A stretch of 64,000 nucleotides of DNA from Aphrocallistes beatrix. Lineage: Eukaryota; Porifera; Hexactinellida; Sceptrulophora; Aphrocallistidae. Each line of letters starts with the position of its first letter. Position 1 is the first letter of the stretch. Location: assembly GCA_963281255.1 (NCBI GenBank), contig OY725493.1:4743857-4807856 (forward strand), in the 5' to 3' direction. The position numbers and the translations under genes were made by a program. Shown here piece by piece: positions 61,501 to 64,000 of the stretch. Under the pieces are notes generated by a model. The model saw nothing but the letters and a program-made list of their open reading frames with translations, made no database searches and was not told where the DNA came from.

Positions 61501-63545
61501 TTGCATTTGTCACTCGAACTATTTTCACTTTGTCCCTAAGTCCTTCGAGCGAACTCTCTACACCGAGTCTCTCTGCTGAACTACAATCTAGCATCCCAGT
61601 CCTTAGTCAATCCAGCATGTTTGCTGCCCAGACCACGACTCCTATGCCACTCCCTTCTAGTAGAGTTATTTCTCCGTCCAGCGTTCTAATTATCCCATCG
61701 AGCATCCAATTATCATCCAGCACTGTAGTAACTAGTCATGTGATGACGTCATCCCCAAGCAGGTCACTTTCTAGCACCATGATTCTATCCACACGACCCT
61801 CTTCTGTATTCATATCTTCTACTCTCACTCAAACTGTTAGCACATTACCTACAGTGGAAACATCTACAAGTGCAGTTCTCACACCTTTTCCATCTCTGAG
61901 TAGTCAGACACCTCTAGCTTCTATTTCCACCACCTCTCCGATATCTCCCACCCTTACCACAGGCCGGGACTATATACAAATTCCAGATTTCGATCCTGGA
62001 GTTGGGTATTTACTTCTCCTTTCGGTTTCCAATATTTCCGCTCAATCTGATCCTCTATTCTACCTGAATACAGAGCTGGAGCTAATCAATCTCTACACGA
62101 TTGCTTTGAGTAAGAACGTTAATAATAACCGCAAGAAACGCGATGTTTTCAACACGACAAGCATGCTAGCAGCTGGTATAATCGAGTCGAGATCTCAAAT
62201 CGATTCGAATACACTCAGAATTGTGTTTTACGTCTCACAAGGGCAACCAAACACTCCCCACAGGTTTATACCAGCCAATGAGTCGCTTGAGACTTACAAC
62301 AAACTGGTAGCACAAGAATACAACTCCATCCTCACAGACCTCTCTTTCATCTCGATCGAGATATACAGCGACCCCATCTTATTCCAGCCCATGACGACTA
62401 TAATAGTAGGTAGTATATTGGGATGCTGTGTACTGCTACTGCTCGTGTTTCTGATATTCGTCGTTTTATACCACTGCCTGCACTCCACTAATATTAGAAG
62501 TGTCAAATGGTCGCCTGAGAGAGATTTATCATTCACCAATGAGGGCGCCTCTTCTCATTTCAACCTTCAACCTGTCTACGAGAAGGAGATGCTCCCCATA
62601 GGTACACAGACCTTCGCAAGAGATTTTCTTACTCACCGCACAGATGGTTTCACATACATTTCTAGTGGAGATGAATTGAGGATGGAAGCTAAGCTCTTCT
62701 CTCCCTTCCAAACAGAGGATTCGTTGCCCCTTGTGGGAGAAGAGACTGTCACTCTTCCAGGGGGAGAAGTTAATGGGGAGACGTATTTATACCAATCCCG
62801 AGTGGATGCCACTATGACTAGACAGGTCGACACCATCTCACAGCTACGCTCTGATGTTGAGGGCGAAAGGAAGAGAGCGGAGCAAGCAGAGGACACTCTC
62901 AACCAGATAATGGCCGCTCGCAGGAAACAGCATTCACTTGTGGGTGACCTGTTCTCTAGTCCGGATGAAGTTAAGAAGGCTGAGGAGAGAGCAAGCACTG
63001 TCTACGAGAGGTCTAAGAGAGAACTCATCACAGGAACCCAGAGACCTTTGAGTACGGAACTTGAAGATAGCCAGGAGTCAGCTAGGTATTGGAGACCCAG
63101 ATCTGCTAAGGTTGCGCCATCAATAGAATCCACTGGAAGTGATAGTACAGCTTTTAAGCTTGCGCCCCAGCCGAAGATCCTTGAGTGGGATACTGACACA
63201 GCTGGCCAGACTAATCGAACGAAACCAGCTCAGCTGACTGGATTCAGAAGTGTGAAGCAGACCAGTGTTATGCCCGTCAGGCCTGGGACACTGCCCAAGC
63301 CTTTGCCTCCTCCTCCTGACATAAAACGACCTCTCCCCGCCTACGGAGCTACGAATAGCAATGAGAAAAGCATTCCGCTACAATCGATTCCTGTTAGGAT
63401 TGTCCGATCTGATGGAGGGCAACCCTTCCGAACTTCAACTTTCAACTCAAGTAATGGGAATTCTGTCCCCTCGACTACAATAAAAGTACTCCCCTCTTTT
63501 AATCCCTTCTACACTACGGCTCAGAAAGACCACACCCAGTTATAA
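58533..63545 (+). CDS. Mucin-like type I membrane protein, long paralogue
   Basis: A 1670-residue protein from one uninterrupted 5-kb exon. Order: signal peptide (1-24), module 1 (about 30-148), Ser/Thr/Pro-rich region 1 (about 150-560), module 2 (565-685), Ser/Thr/Pro-rich region 2 (about 690-1140) with twelve 15-residue repeats, module 3 (1145-1285) with a RKKRD furin-like site, membrane span (about 1288-1315), and a cytoplasmic tail of about 350 residues. The modules share the same strand-helix-strand order and look SEA-like. The tail has a coiled coil (RSDVEGERKRAEQAEDTLNQ) and a proline run (KPLPPPPDIKRPLP) that could bind SH3 or WW domains. The extracellular part should be heavily O- and N-glycosylated. 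A surface or adhesion role is inferred. It is a tandem duplicate of the gene upstream. Confidence 0.88.
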   Translation: MEVVQRFLLILTLYCSMIVTTFGQSTSPTRELHYIGLNIQYSEDVIADLFRNTTDTLTEYGKQLIRCYSNIQNMADIETNTHILANNTDILVVDSITLNIFILLNSFVATENTFINQKRTVVDLEFYLEQNGTLVLSTNAIDVFEGNCNGETWDDIYDTSASNSAIATFSSFGQPSSSVISNIQSSTLQSMAATSTLSSLYTTTPSSYLSSLPQFESSVLSIYTSILPSSQVSAPVITFLANRQETTSSALSATFSVETTSIHPEVSSSLSTSSILPSLFPMEFLTMQSLQSSNGVISSSLPTSTSLQPAAVTSSNLLTLLDSRLGSSPTLSPSAFQSRFTSTIGAGSNLLFDSSAVPTLQSSSLLTNIQPTMNSIFISISPTPSSSSIFPTRVSSASSQGTIVPSISSMLGQTPSSFGLSQSSSRLDTVQPTLDSRSISIPPTPASVSTFRSSMHSVSIGIPNTASDPLPRVTSQIESSSFPPVITSTPVLASRIIQTSEIAQSSDFNPSSSIPSTQLLMPPLSSDIRASLSSLVASPLVSPTPSSVLPTSTPNELTPVLIPSLHYLVFNITYQISVTEGIPDPNLDTNVNLILDAISAIYNRTIAEAVGISNTSDVFDSGLIEIRERTVTFYVVDNSTFVPAFEVKEILDIASNDDWENTIQLNDPFAQLAVINVTISCLYPCNMTSSSSQHFSIPPTGSMLTATVSATRDATQPLIPATSIPSPIQPMTSSSLLQVEGASLSTVSVSQPSLLLSTPRTIQPTVVSSRIVPVITTAIRSINTESSSQTLDASVLSQTLGQTQLISSIPMLSTPRTIFPIPSSSRVFSTQSTFPIPSVSSAFVTRTTIPIPSPSRRLETQTTAPIPSSSRVFATQSTTPIPSVSSAFVTQTTTPTPSAPSGFATQATLPISNSSLTFVTQTTIPTPSVSRAFTTQVTIPLSSPSRVFSTQSTIPIPSTPIAFVTQTTIPTPSVSSAFVTQVTTPLSSPLAFVTRTIFTLSLSPSSELSTPSLSAELQSSIPVLSQSSMFAAQTTTPMPLPSSRVISPSSVLIIPSSIQLSSSTVVTSHVMTSSPSRSLSSTMILSTRPSSVFISSTLTQTVSTLPTVETSTSAVLTPFPSLSSQTPLASISTTSPISPTLTTGRDYIQIPDFDPGVGYLLLLSVSNISAQSDPLFYLNTELELINLYTIALSKNVNNNRKKRDVFNTTSMLAAGIIESRSQIDSNTLRIVFYVSQGQPNTPHRFIPANESLETYNKLVAQEYNSILTDLSFISIEIYSDPILFQPMTTIIVGSILGCCVLLLLVFLIFVVLYHCLHSTNIRSVKWSPERDLSFTNEGASSHFNLQPVYEKEMLPIGTQTFARDFLTHRTDGFTYISSGDELRMEAKLFSPFQTEDSLPLVGEETVTLPGGEVNGETYLYQSRVDATMTRQVDTISQLRSDVEGERKRAEQAEDTLNQIMAARRKQHSLVGDLFSSPDEVKKAEERASTVYERSKRELITGTQRPLSTELEDSQESARYWRPRSAKVAPSIESTGSDSTAFKLAPQPKILEWDTDTAGQTNRTKPAQLTGFRSVKQTSVMPVRPGTLPKPLPPPPDIKRPLPAYGATNSNEKSIPLQSIPVRIVRSDGGQPFRTSTFNSSNGNSVPSTTIKVLPSFNPFYTTAQKDHTQL
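60981..61517 (+). repeat. Twelve-copy 45-bp coding tandem repeat
   Basis: Within the long mucin-like gene, units of 15 codons follow the pattern (T/S)T-x-P-x-P-S-x-S-x-x-F-x-T-Q. Examples are STTPIPSVSSAFVTQ and TTIPTPSVSRAFTTQ. Twelve imperfect units are seen, the last one codon short. The short paralogue lacks this block entirely. Confidence 0.9.
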
Positions 63546-64000
63546 CCGAACTTTTTTGTTTTGTTTTGTTTTATTATCTAACACATTTATTGAATATTTT
63601 AATAGCCATGATTATACTCTATTCTTCAACTTTTAAACGAAATCAGCTCTTTCACACGGGATTGTATAATATTTTTGGTAGAACTGTTATATTCCCCAAT
63701 TTCCTTGTTCTCTACTCCCATTGAAGAAAATTGACTATGATGAATAATTGATTCAAATTCAATCTTTAGGTCTATTTCGTGTCGATTTTGATTATGAGAA
63801 TTCATAAAAGCAATATTTCGACGACACTGTCATACATGAATATATCTTACAACGAATTAGTGCACTGAAATTATGTAGTATTCATAATTGAGCCTGAAAT
63901 AACCACTACAATAGTGCTTCTCATAAAAAATAGGTGTACTTTCAATTAAAGAAGGGTAGAGTTTAGGTTTAAAGGAGGGAAGTCAGGTTGCTGACTGCAA
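63546..64000. other. 3' flank of the long mucin-like gene
   Basis: T-rich sequence with TTTTG repeats matches the 3' flank of the short paralogue (57904 on), with about 100 bp of extra sequence inserted. No further gene is seen before the window ends. Confidence 0.5.

Noticed and set aside
60954-61539. Frames on both strands across the 45-bp repeat array
   Set aside because: Repeat periodicity of 45 bp keeps all phases open; only the main frame belongs to the membrane protein.

Overview
The window is animal nuclear DNA. It is AT-rich, its protein genes are split by GT-AG introns mostly of 60-110 bp, and its gene set is metazoan: nanos, EDEM1, HIF1AN (factor inhibiting HIF), PQBP1, a DIDO1/PHF3 homologue, an ankyrin-TRP channel, and mucin-like membrane proteins. 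Genes are close together, and several sit inside introns of others. This suggests a compact invertebrate genome, possibly an early-branching lineage such as a sponge, but the sequence alone does not settle the species. Exon joins below were chosen by hand from splice sites, reading phase and remembered family alignments.

Layout. 0.9-5.1 kb: an unrecognised small gene, then the mitochondrial short/branched-chain acyl-CoA dehydrogenase gene (ACADSB, 5 exons). 5.4-13.3 kb: three tandem intronless two-RRM RNA-binding genes with Q/Y/S/P-rich tails, separated by decayed ACADSB pieces, two long fold-back repeats and hAT-type MITEs. 14.1 kb: NDUFA5 (complex I), followed by 4.7 kb with no gene seen. 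19.2-28.9 kb: a dense cluster of nanos (-), PSMC5, HIF1AN, HPD and PQBP1 (all +), with an intronless NAA50 inside a PQBP1 intron. 29.0-32.6 kb: a TRPA-like channel on the minus strand, convergent with PQBP1 and divergent from EDEM1.

32.9-41.9 kb: EDEM1 (13 coding exons). Its first intron holds a small TATA-driven membrane-protein gene. Its ninth intron holds an antisense gene that looks like a tandem SSB-type OB-fold mitochondrial protein. 42.3-53.5 kb: a DIDO1/PHF3-family transcription regulator (PHD, TFIIS-central and SPOC domains, then a 926-residue tail exon) with an antisense intronless NHL-repeat gene in one intron. 54.3-55.5 kb: a PH-domain gene. 55.8-63.5 kb: two tandem intronless genes for mucin-like type I membrane proteins, the first an internally deleted version of the second.

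The genes do not form one pathway; most are housekeeping genes (proteasome, complex I, ER quality control, tyrosine and branched-chain catabolism, N-terminal acetylation, splicing). The unusual content is the nested genes, the tandem paralogue sets with signs of gene conversion and deletion, a 22-nt intron, and a rich set of non-autonomous DNA transposons whose target-site duplications can be read directly.
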